Assembly (NCBI GenBank): GCA_900545405.1
Contig: UQYT01000003.1
Location: forward strand, 29,321-93,320
Length of the DNA: 64,000 nucleotides
Source of the DNA: an uncultured Eubacteriales bacterium
GTDB taxonomy: Bacteria; Bacillota; Clostridia; Oscillospirales; Oscillospiraceae
Direction of reading: 5' to 3'
Part shown: piece by piece, positions 9,373-16,827 of the stretch
Layout: every line of letters begins with the position of its first letter
Numbering within the stretch: position 1 is the first letter of the stretch
Notes under the pieces: generated by a model
What the model saw: only the letters and a program-made list of their open reading frames with translations
What the model was told of the DNA's origin: nothing
The model's database searches: none
Translations under genes and position numbers: made by a program

Positions 9373-9402
9373 GAGCCGCCTGGGATTAGTCCCAGGCGGC
9401 TC
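9373..9402. terminator. Strong hairpin between convergent genes
   Basis: GAGCCGCCTGGGA pairs perfectly with TCCCAGGCGGCTC around a TTAG loop. It lies between the SLH gene (ends 9338) and the minus-strand NYN gene (ends 9421). Neither side has a strong T tract, so its efficiency is uncertain. Confidence 0.65.
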
Positions 9403-9420
9403 TGTCTATGATTAGAGTTT

Positions 9421-10794
9421 TCATCGCTTTAGCTCAATACTCACGTCACCATTTTCATCTATCTCCAGCTTCATCTGCTTTATGTGCCTGTCGTAGAACT
9501 GTTTGCGCTCAACGGCGGTCATGCTAATCCTCGTGGCTTCGAGGGCTGCGTCGAGCATATCGTTTGCGTTCAAGTGTACTGCGGTGTCTAGGTAGCGGTG
9601 CAGCTCGCGGAACAGAGCGCCGGTTTTCATGTCGTCGGTGTTTCCGGAGTAAAAGTCGTCTATGTAGCAGTAGAAGATTCCCGAATTCATCATGGCGTTC
9701 TTCATGTCCGCACCGCACTTCTCACGCTCGGCCATCACGAGAAATCTCGCCCTTGGCAGCGAGCTTATGAGCCCCCAGTAATCCGAATCGCTCGAAACAA
9801 TGATGAACGAATCCACGCCCTTTTCGTAGTGCTCCTGACATGCTCTTGCAGTCAGCATGACATCTACGAGCGACTTGGTACTCTTTATCCGTTCAACTGT
9901 GATGTGATCTACGGGTATGTCCGTGAAGCGCTTGAGGATGCTCCACGCGCTTGCTGCGTGTACGTCGTCAAAGAGTATGATGCTCTGCACCTTGGAGGTG
10001 TACGACCAGTCAAGGTTCTTCAACACCGAGCACAGCTTGTAAGGGTCGGAGTTTTCGCAGTCCACGATAATGACCAGCGTTCCGCTGTCGTCTATGAAAT
10101 CGTAAATGCCGCCTTTGACGTAAACCCCGGCATCCGTGACCTTGCTGATGTCTGCGAAGTAATCATTGTGCCATGCGTATAGCAGCGTTATAAACTTCTT
10201 GTCGTTGTAGAATATATTGCCCTCGTCGCTCGGCGGCCAGTTCATATACACCTGATACGGATAAAACGGCTTGCTCTCGTAATAGATGTCTGCTGCGGCC
10301 TTCGTTCCCTCGTTAGTGAGGCCGTCTGGCATGATGAAAATATCCCGCATATACTCCCAATTGAGCCACATTGGAAACAGGGATTTGCAGTTATTAATAC
10401 GGTCTGAAATAACGCGGTTGATCTCCACTATGTAATCGCTCGGTTTCTGACATGACTTTCTGGCTACGCTGACCCCGTCCTCGGCGAGCTGCCGTATGCT
10501 CTCATACGGCACATATTCGGGCATGTTGATGATGCTCTTAAATTCAAACTTCATCAGCTCGTTTATGAATTTATAATTATGTTCTATCGCCGTGCGCAAA
10601 AGGCAAAGGTGCCGTATAATGCGCGCGTTTTTGTTTAAGTCGAGTCTCCTGTAAACCTCTATTTTCGGTGGCTCGTGGTCGTTTAGAAATATACGCTCAG
10701 GTACGCCAATCAAATATGCCGCTATTGATACTATCTCGTATGTACTGTCATGATATAAGTTTCTGTCGCTTTTAACTGCTGCGGTTGTATCCAT
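9421..10794 (-). CDS. NYN-domain (PIN-like nuclease fold) protein
   Basis: A 457-residue protein. The ATG at 10794 follows GGAGGGAG; an upstream ATG lacks a site. Residues about 230-400 form a NYN/LabA-like domain: TLVIIVDCENSDPYKL carries the first acidic residue, STKSLVDVMLTARACQ the second, and FIIVSSDSDYWGLI the third. This acidic set is typical of metal-dependent RNases of the PIN superfamily. The first about 220 residues and the C-terminal helical region match nothing I recognise. GC is clearly lower than in the housekeeping part. It sits alone next to conjugative-element genes. RNA cleavage is inferred from the fold; a defence role is possible but unsupported. Confidence 0.75.
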   Translation of the reverse strand: MDTTAAVKSDRNLYHDSTYEIVSIAAYLIGVPERIFLNDHEPPKIEVYRRLDLNKNARIIRHLCLLRTAIEHNYKFINELMKFEFKSIINMPEYVPYESIRQLAEDGVSVARKSCQKPSDYIVEINRVISDRINNCKSLFPMWLNWEYMRDIFIMPDGLTNEGTKAAADIYYESKPFYPYQVYMNWPPSDEGNIFYNDKKFITLLYAWHNDYFADISKVTDAGVYVKGGIYDFIDDSGTLVIIVDCENSDPYKLCSVLKNLDWSYTSKVQSIILFDDVHAASAWSILKRFTDIPVDHITVERIKSTKSLVDVMLTARACQEHYEKGVDSFIIVSSDSDYWGLISSLPRARFLVMAEREKCGADMKNAMMNSGIFYCYIDDFYSGNTDDMKTGALFRELHRYLDTAVHLNANDMLDAALEATRISMTAVERKQFYDRHIKQMKLEIDENGDVSIELKR

Positions 10795-10850
10795 TCTTCT
10801 CCCTCCTTTCAACGAAAATTGCAGCGCCATGGTAAAACTTGCTTATTAAT

Positions 10851-10879
10851 AGGCTATCATGAGAGGGGTGCAATGTCAA
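10851..10879 (-). promoter_or_regulatory. Promoter of the NYN gene
   Basis: On the minus strand a perfect TTGACA (10879-10874) is followed after 17 bp by a weak TAGCCT (10856-10851), about 57 nt before the ATG at 10794. Confidence 0.45.
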
Positions 10880-10883
10880 CGAA

Positions 10884-10910
10884 AGAGCCGTGGAAATTTC
10901 CCACGGCTCT
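10884..10910 (-). terminator. Terminator of the CD1845-like gene
   Basis: AGAGCCGTGG and CCACGGCTCT form a stem around AAATTTC. In the minus direction it is followed by TTTCGTT. It lies directly after the stop at 10918 and before the NYN promoter. Confidence 0.65.
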
Positions 10911-10917
10911 CACTTTT

Positions 10918-11202
10918 TCAAATCCGTTGCCTTATAGCGTCCCTGAGCGAGTCAAGTCCATCAGCCAGCCAAGCAGCAATTGCCGGCAATCCAAACGGCG
11001 AGGCAAGGAACGCCAGCACCAAAAGCACCGCCGCACCCACCGCTTGCCCTGTGACAAGCAGCACCAGCGCCAGGAGAACGAGGATAACACACGCTGTGAA
11101 ACCTACAGCAGCCACAACGCAAACGAGGAAGCTCACGAATGCCGACAGGAGCGCCAGCACAATCAGTATAGGCGCAGCCAGAATTTTTCTTAATACTATC
11201 AT
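10918..11202 (-). CDS. Small membrane protein, CD1845-like
   Basis: A 94-residue protein with an ATG behind GGGAGGTATCTCT. Residues 4-70 are almost wholly hydrophobic and make two or three membrane helices. The tail SPFGLPAIAAWLADGLDSLR is the most recognisable part: the same tail occurs in CD1845-type proteins carried by Tn916/CTn-like conjugative elements of Clostridia. Function in those elements is unknown. No other transfer genes (relaxase, VirB4, coupling protein) are visible here, so it is probably an element fragment or a cargo edge. The family is assigned from memory. Confidence 0.6.
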   Translation of the reverse strand: MIVLRKILAAPILIVLALLSAFVSFLVCVVAAVGFTACVILVLLALVLLVTGQAVGAAVLLVLAFLASPFGLPAIAAWLADGLDSLRDAIRQRI

Positions 11203-11798
11203 AGAGATACCTCCCAGCTCTTTATGACTACATTCTACCCGCGCGTCGAATAAAGGGCAAGGATACCGAGCAGCCCCCTTGGGGGTATCTTTATGCGCCC
11301 TCTAATTGTAAACAATCTGTGAATAATATTATTCGACAAAAAAGACCGTTGAAAAAACGGCCTTAAAATCGGGATATATAGAGGCATGTTTTTTAACGGC
11401 CTCATTGAAGATGGATTTTCACAACTGAATACACGGTGCAGGAGTTAACTGTCCGCGTGGGCTGAGAGGCTCAGCGACTTGGGAGGCGGCGCAATGATGG
11501 TTTTGACCGGAGCGATAGACGCCGGCCCTAAAACGGCTTTGGCAAGCCGCTTCGCAATGAAAGCGCGGGCAGACAATAAATTCTCGCGCAAGCGCTCCCG
11601 TAGACTTGGGGGCAGCCCTGCGGTGCTCGTGAGGACGGCATTGCGGAGTTGAGACAGCTTTGCCAAAAGCAGCTCCTGTAACCCCCATACCGCCGGGGCG
11701 CGTGGCAAATACGGCGGGCAAAGATATAGGGATAAAGATATTCATCACCGGTAATAAACCCTTCCAACATGGGGAAAATATCCACGGAGGTGAATACC
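11203..11798. other. 596-bp region without a clear gene; possible RNA or small ORF
   Basis: A hairpin with an A/T tract at 11335-11362 looks like a minus-direction terminator. The block 11445-11710 is GC-rich and open on both strands. A plus-strand ORF at 11494-11652 encodes a very basic 52-residue peptide (ADNKFSRKRSRRLGG) behind GGGAGG with 7-nt spacing. An 87-codon minus-strand ORF covers 11445-11708 without a good ribosome site. Several short inverted repeats (for example GGCTGAGAGGCTCAGC near 11460) would also suit a structured RNA. I cannot decide between these. Confidence 0.35.
11335..11362 (-). terminator. Possible minus-direction terminator
   Basis: CCGTT and AACGG form a short stem around GAAAA. 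On the minus strand it is followed by TTTTTT. If real, it implies a minus-strand transcript from the unassigned block to its right. Confidence 0.45.
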
Positions 11799-11996
11799 TT
11801 GAAGAAGGAAAGTAATGCTCTCCCGGAAAAAACTTTCTCCGAGCAAGTGTATGTCCATTCAATTGGAAATGTAGAATACACGGTAGAACGAGTGTTTTCA
11901 GGTCATCGGACGTTGAAGCAGGTAGTCGTAGATGAAATAGTTTCCTGCGCTAAATCCGTCCCCACATTTGACCACTCAGCACGTGCCATGATATAG
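11799..11996 (+). CDS. TnpW-like transposon-encoded small protein
   Basis: A 65-residue protein. A TTG start at 11799 is chosen because GGAGGTG (11786-11792) precedes it by 6 nt; the upstream in-frame ATG has no site. The core LPEKTFSEQVYVHSIGNVEY and TVERVFSGHRTLKQVVVDEI matches the short pattern of TnpW-type proteins found beside TnpX recombinases on mobilisable elements of Clostridia (two beta-strands, then a helix). Role unknown. It lies 39 nt upstream of the serine recombinase, in the same orientation and probably cotranscribed. Confidence 0.6.
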   Translation: MKKESNALPEKTFSEQVYVHSIGNVEYTVERVFSGHRTLKQVVVDEIVSCAKSVPTFDHSARAMI

Positions 11997-12035
11997 TATA
12001 TGCGTAATGAGTGGTTCTTCAGGGAAGGAGGAACT

Positions 12036-13709
12036 ATGAAGAACCCAGTAAAACTGGCAATTGGCTACTATCGACTTTCCGATGAGGAAAGAAAGCGCGG
12101 TGAATCCTCGAGCATTTCAAACCAGAGGCAAATCGTAGAAGCATACTGCAACCGTCATGGCATAATAATTGTCCAGGAATTTGTCGATGACGGATATTCC
12201 GGAGGCAACTTCGATCGCCCCGGCTTTCAGAAAATGCTCAAGTGCCTGGAGCAGGGCAAGGCCAACATGGTCATTACCAAAGATCTATCTCGGCTCGGAA
12301 GGGATATGTCTGAATCAAGCTACTATGCAGAACGCTTTTTCCCGGAGCACTCCATACATTACATTGCGCCGGAGGACAACTTTGACTCAGAGAGCGTAAA
12401 TATGATGGCTCCATTCCAGTTCGCAATGAATGACGTATATTTACGCGACACTTCCCGGAAGGTTAAGAGTGTTCTGGACATGAAGCGTAAAAACGGAAAG
12501 TATGCCTGCTGCCCTCCCTACGGATATAAGAAAGCAGTAGGCACCACAGACCAGCTCGTACCTGACGAAAACACGGCGCCGGTCGTAAGACGCATATTTG
12601 CGCTTGCTTCAGAAGGAGAATCCACGAGGTCAATAGCAAAGGCATTGAACCATGACGGTGTAATCCCTCCTCTAAAGTACAGGGTCGAATGCCGCGACAA
12701 ATTCTCCGAGCGCGGCGCATCCCATGCTTCAGATATATGGAACTACACCACAGTCAAGCGCATACTGCGCAACAAAGTCTACCTTGGACACACCATACTT
12801 GGAAAATCGCGCAAAGCGAGCGTGAAATCCAAGGTCAAGCTGCCGGTACCAGAGGATGAGTGGTGCGTTACGCTGAACACCCATGAGCCGCTTGTGACAC
12901 AGGAGCAGTTTGATTTGGCCGAGCATTTCCTCAGCGAGAACACAAAGGCCAATGGCAAGAATCCAGCGTTTAGACACAGCATATTCGGCGGCATTGCCTA
13001 CTGTGCCAACTGCGGTGCAGCTATGTGTTCCGGAGGCTCTGTATACAAGGGAGAACGTGAGAAGTATTGGTATCTTGTATGCAACAACCTCACTTCCAGA
13101 AGCACAAACCACTGCGAAAAGGGCGCTCGGATTCATTACTATGACCTTCTTGAGATTGTGCGGCGTGACTTGAACCGCCTCATAGGATTCTCTGACGTGG
13201 AAATCGTAGAGATTACTGAGGCGGCCGTCAAAAAAGCCCGCGAAGAATCCGGGGAGGACGATATTGCGGGAGAATTGAAGCGTGTTGAGAAGCAGCTTGA
13301 AAACCTACAGCGTATGATTGAGCGAGCCTATAGAGACAACATATCCGGGCTTTTGGGTGATGCCCAGCTCGAGCTGATGGTTACTAAGTTCACTGCCGAA
13401 ATTCAGACGCTTGAGAAACGCCGGCTATCCCTCCAGAGCAGTGAGTCCGAATCTGCAAAGGTCAAAGACAACTATGACGAGTTTTTCAATCTGGCTCGCA
13501 AGTACAAGCACATCGACGAGCTTGACAGGAACGTCCTTCACACCTTTGTAGAGCGGATAGAGATAGGCAGGAAGGTTCTCCCCGACGGCCGCAAGGTAGC
13601 AAGCCACAGAAACACGAGCTTCAGTCAAAGTATTCGTATATATTACCGTTTCATTGGCGAACTGCCGGCACTTTCTGAAACAGCATCTGAATATGTAAGT
13701 AATTTCTAA
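12036..13709 (+). CDS. Large serine recombinase, TnpX type
   Basis: A 557-residue site-specific recombinase; the ATG at 12036 follows AAGGAGG. Residues 6-155 are the resolvase catalytic domain with nucleophile S15 in YYRLSDEE and the SISNQR motif; KDLSRLGRDM supplies active-site arginines. About 180-290 is the recombinase domain. About 320-365 is a zinc ribbon (CANCGAAMCSGG with two later cysteines). About 395-490 is a coiled coil. Such enzymes excise and integrate mobile elements through short core sites and usually sit at the element's end. Here the gene ends about 90 bp from a truncated spore-protein gene, which probably marks the element boundary. Confidence 0.92.
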   Translation: MKNPVKLAIGYYRLSDEERKRGESSSISNQRQIVEAYCNRHGIIIVQEFVDDGYSGGNFDRPGFQKMLKCLEQGKANMVITKDLSRLGRDMSESSYYAERFFPEHSIHYIAPEDNFDSESVNMMAPFQFAMNDVYLRDTSRKVKSVLDMKRKNGKYACCPPYGYKKAVGTTDQLVPDENTAPVVRRIFALASEGESTRSIAKALNHDGVIPPLKYRVECRDKFSERGASHASDIWNYTTVKRILRNKVYLGHTILGKSRKASVKSKVKLPVPEDEWCVTLNTHEPLVTQEQFDLAEHFLSENTKANGKNPAFRHSIFGGIAYCANCGAAMCSGGSVYKGEREKYWYLVCNNLTSRSTNHCEKGARIHYYDLLEIVRRDLNRLIGFSDVEIVEITEAAVKKAREESGEDDIAGELKRVEKQLENLQRMIERAYRDNISGLLGDAQLELMVTKFTAEIQTLEKRRLSLQSSESESAKVKDNYDEFFNLARKYKHIDELDRNVLHTFVERIEIGRKVLPDGRKVASHRNTSFSQSIRIYYRFIGELPALSETASEYVSNF

Positions 13710-13799
13710 TCGCAGCGCTCGCGGGGCGATGAGCCGGATGAGCAGTAATAACTGCTCAAATTTCAACAAGAATGGAAACTATTAGGGCATTTTTTGAGG

Positions 13800-13895
13800 T
13801 CAATAAACGCCGACTTCACCGGCCGCCTCCATCTTGAAGCGGTTCATGGCCTCGCGGGCGTTGGGGTTGACAAGGTTGTTGCTCCTGGTGGACAT
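13800..13895 (-). pseudogene. Truncated alpha/beta-type small acid-soluble spore protein gene
   Basis: Minus strand from ATG 13895, behind AAAGGAGATG. It encodes 31 residues ending in GEVGVY then stop. The sequence SNNLVNPNAREAMNRFKMEA followed by EVGV is the N-terminal half of alpha/beta SASPs, the DNA-coating proteins of spores. The family is normally 60-80 residues; the second half, with the GG-containing DNA-binding helix, is missing. Similarity stops abruptly at about 13803-13808, and the foreign side leads straight to the serine recombinase. I infer insertion of an element into this gene; the missing half is not visible elsewhere in the window. Confidence 0.7.
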
Positions 13896-14027
13896 CGAAT
13901 TGCATCTCCTTTTCTTTCTTTTGAGCTTTGGCTCGCTAATATTCTTGCCGCTCGGCCCGCTTATATGCAGGCTGGTTTTATGCAATTTTTGTCGCCGCAC
14001 ACAGGGATATCCGCCAGGAGCGTTTTG

Positions 14028-15416
14028 TTATTTATTTTTGCTTTTTCTTCTGAAAATCAGGCTTCGGAACAGTATCACGTTCATCGCCGCAAAGAAAACT
14101 ATCAGTATCAGCAGCGTCAGCACCGGCTTTACCGGCGCAAACGTCGCCAGCAGCATCATCGGGAAGCCGAACACTATGGCCGGGAAGTTTTGATACACCA
14201 TGTTGTCCAGCGCCGGGGTCTTGAACTCGCCGTCTATCTCGCGCAGGAGGATGACGCCCGTGCTCGCCGTGCCCGTCAGCATGCCGTACATGGTGAGGAA
14301 CTGCTCCTCTGTATACTCAGGAAACAGCTTCTTTGCGACTATGTAGTTGTACACATAGGTTATGACCAGGCCCACGACGCCCATGATCAGGATGATGCCC
14401 CAGTAGTTTTTCAGCACGCTGAACCTTATCGCCGCGATGCCGGCCACGACCATGATGTCGAAGAAGAAGTTGCTCGCGCGGGTCATGAGGAAGCTGTTTG
14501 TGTACTCCTTTTTTATGACGCCCTTCTTCTTGAGCCAGCCCATCACGAGCTTCACCAGCGTCGCCGTCAGCACGCCGAGCAGGAAGTTGAAGCCGAAGAT
14601 GACCGACTTCATGCTGGGCAGCAGCTCGCCGAGCGCTACCATCAGCAGATACGCCAGCAGATAGGCCACGGCGATGAGCGCTATCTGGATGGTCAGCTTG
14701 TCGATGCTCTCCTGCATCGGGATCTCGTTGTCGGACTGTATCTGCTCGGAGCGCAGCGCCTTCTCCTCCGGGTGGGTTATCTTGATGCGGCCCAGCTTTT
14801 TCTGGATGTTCAGGTGGATGACGCCGCCGATGCTGGCGCTCAAAAAGCCCAGGGCAGCTATGGTGAGGCCGAAGCTCTTGCCGCCGACGAAGCCGAAGTC
14901 ATTTTCAAAGATGCCGCCGTAGTTGAGCGCCTGGCCCGTGCCCTGGCCGTAGCCGAAGGGCAGCAGTATGCCCGCCGCCGGGAAGAAGTCCGTCACGACC
15001 AGCGCCGCGACTATGGATATCGCGAGCCCGAACACGCCCTGGAGCAGATAGGTCGAGACGGTGGTCACGCCCGTGTTGAAGATCTCGACCGTGCGCTTTT
15101 TCGTCAGCTTGCCCTTCGCGGGCTTGAAGGCCGAGGCGATGAAGCCGAGGGCCAGCGTGTGGTAGGTTATGAGCTCGAGCGTGTTCGTCCCGTCTCCGCC
15201 GAAAAACGCGGTGTCGAACATATGTTCCCCCGTCGCGAACTTGTATATGCCCGCGACGACTATCAGTATGCCGCCGCCGAGCACCGAGGCCGGTATCAGC
15301 GAGGCCTGAAGAAAATGTATGGATTTCTTCAAAACATTTGCCGCCAGCAGGCTCACCAACAGCACCGCGACCAAATTAAAGCCGCTCCACACACTATAGT
15401 CCCAAAAATTTTCCAT
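14028..15416 (-). CDS. gltS: Sodium/glutamate symporter family protein
   Basis: A 462-residue membrane transporter of the GltS family. The ATG at 15416 follows a GGGGGG stretch; an upstream reading lacks a site. About ten to twelve hydrophobic segments are present. GYGQGTGQALNYGG (about residue 165) and GMLTGTASTGVILLREID (about residue 385) are the paired reentrant-loop motifs of the family. Likely function is Na+-coupled glutamate or related dicarboxylate uptake. Its first 23 nt overlap the end of the upstream acyltransferase gene, so both are probably on one transcript. Substrate cannot be read from the sequence. Confidence 0.9.
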   Translation of the reverse strand: MENFWDYSVWSGFNLVAVLLVSLLAANVLKKSIHFLQASLIPASVLGGGILIVVAGIYKFATGEHMFDTAFFGGDGTNTLELITYHTLALGFIASAFKPAKGKLTKKRTVEIFNTGVTTVSTYLLQGVFGLAISIVAALVVTDFFPAAGILLPFGYGQGTGQALNYGGIFENDFGFVGGKSFGLTIAALGFLSASIGGVIHLNIQKKLGRIKITHPEEKALRSEQIQSDNEIPMQESIDKLTIQIALIAVAYLLAYLLMVALGELLPSMKSVIFGFNFLLGVLTATLVKLVMGWLKKKGVIKKEYTNSFLMTRASNFFFDIMVVAGIAAIRFSVLKNYWGIILIMGVVGLVITYVYNYIVAKKLFPEYTEEQFLTMYGMLTGTASTGVILLREIDGEFKTPALDNMVYQNFPAIVFGFPMMLLATFAPVKPVLTLLILIVFFAAMNVILFRSLIFRRKSKNK

Positions 15417-16617
15417 CGTTGTCCCCCCTGCTGACATTTTTATGGCGGTAGTAGATGTTCACGTACTTGAGCGCGTTGAACCTTTTGCCGCTCTTTAGCT
15501 GATACAGCTTTTCCCCGTGGTAGATGTTGAGCTTGTTCCGCCCCAGGACCGAGAGCGCGTCTATGCTGTCGAAGAGCAGCGCCAGCTCATCCGGGCGGCC
15601 CTCGTCGATGACTATGCGGTTGCCGTAGAGGCTTATCGCGGCGTCCTTACGCAGCAGGCGCTTGCGCTTGTAGACGATGACCTCGGAGAGGTTCGCCGTG
15701 TCGCGGTACATGGGCTCCTGCGTATACTTGTCAAGGTCCAGGGCGCGGACGAAGTCCTCCTGGTAGTCGTACCAGCCGGTGACGAACTCGAAGGGAAAGT
15801 CAAAGCCCACGCCGGTGAGGCGCTTGTCTGCGCCGTAGTTTATCTTTCTGCGGCAGCGCAGACACTCAATCTCGTTGCCATGGCTCTCGAACTCGGAGAG
15901 GCCGCACCAGGGGCAGACGTACATCGCCCGCTCGAGGTATTCGGCGCGGCGGTCGGATTCGAATGTGCCGTCGGCGACGCCCTCGTCCACGTAGAGGCCG
16001 TGCTCTATGACGGACTCCAGCTCCGCCTTGGAGAGCCCGGCGAACTCCTCCGGCTCTATAACGCGGGAGACGTAGGCGTGCATCCTGCCGCGCCTCACGA
16101 CGTCGCTCCAGCGCGGGTGCACGCCGTAGCCGCCCTCGATGCGGAAGAGGGCTATCGGCAGCTTCAGCATCCTGGCCAGCCCGGCGATGGCGGGGTTCAT
16201 GTAGCCGGTGCGGCCGCTGTATGTACGGTTGCCCTCCGGGGCGATGGCAATCGTGCCGCCCTCCCGCGCGACGCGGATGCAGTTTTTGACGGCTCCTACG
16301 TCGGAGGTCTGCTTTTTTATGGGTATCGGCGCGACCAGCCAGCGCAGCAGCGACGATATCCAGCCGTTTGAAAAGAGGTCCTCGCTCGCGACGTAGTACA
16401 CCGGTCCGCGGAAGGCCATGCCGACGAAAAACTGGTCGAAGGCCGTCTGGTGGTTCATGAGTATCAGGTAGGGCCGATTGCCCTGTTCCTTGAATTTATC
16501 TATCTTTATGTTATATTTCAGCCTTGTATAAGGATACATCACCGCATATGCGATATCTCGCACTACGCGGTGACGATACTTCATCCATGGTTTTTTCTTG
16601 TTCTCAGCTCTCTCCAT
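15394..16617 (-). CDS. PlsC-like 1-acyl-glycerol-3-phosphate acyltransferase
   Basis: A 407-residue protein. Residues about 40-200 are a PlsC acyltransferase domain: NHQTAFDQF is the HX4D catalytic motif and APEGNRTYSG the phosphate-binding motif. A Cys4 zinc-ribbon-like segment (CPWCGLSEFE then CLRCRR, about 233-258) and an unrecognised C-terminal domain follow, which makes it longer than the usual 200-250-residue PlsC. It probably acylates a lysophospholipid or related membrane lipid. The gene overlaps gltS downstream. The leader runs from about 16618 to 16750 with no strong promoter match. Confidence 0.85.
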   Translation of the reverse strand: MERAENKKKPWMKYRHRVVRDIAYAVMYPYTRLKYNIKIDKFKEQGNRPYLILMNHQTAFDQFFVGMAFRGPVYYVASEDLFSNGWISSLLRWLVAPIPIKKQTSDVGAVKNCIRVAREGGTIAIAPEGNRTYSGRTGYMNPAIAGLARMLKLPIALFRIEGGYGVHPRWSDVVRRGRMHAYVSRVIEPEEFAGLSKAELESVIEHGLYVDEGVADGTFESDRRAEYLERAMYVCPWCGLSEFESHGNEIECLRCRRKINYGADKRLTGVGFDFPFEFVTGWYDYQEDFVRALDLDKYTQEPMYRDTANLSEVIVYKRKRLLRKDAAISLYGNRIVIDEGRPDELALLFDSIDALSVLGRNKLNIYHGEKLYQLKSGKRFNALKYVNIYYRHKNVSRGDNDGKFLGL

Positions 16618-16784
16618 GACTGGCCCACACCCCCCAAGCCGCCCTGCGGCTTATTAAGCACCGTGTTGTCGATTACAGTTCAATATAATAACACAACGCC
16701 GCGTTCTATTACAAGAGTGTGGAAAGATTACATACATTTGCTGTAAAAGTGTTTAAAAACCCGGTTTCGGCACGCGCGTGTCAT

Positions 16785-16816
16785 ATAAAAAAGCCGCCCC
16801 GTTTTGGGGCGGCTTT
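16785..16816 (-). terminator. Terminator of SLH gene C
   Basis: AAAGCCGCCCC pairs with GGGGCGGCTTT around GTTTT and runs into a T tract in the minus direction, just past the stop at 16828. Confidence 0.85.
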
Positions 16817-16827
16817 GGGTTTGGGTT

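Noticed and set aside
11419..11881. Overlapping minus-strand ORFs of 147 and 117 codons left of the TnpW-like gene
   Set aside because: No ribosome sites, no recognisable motifs, and they overlap each other and the better-supported TnpW-like start at 11799.
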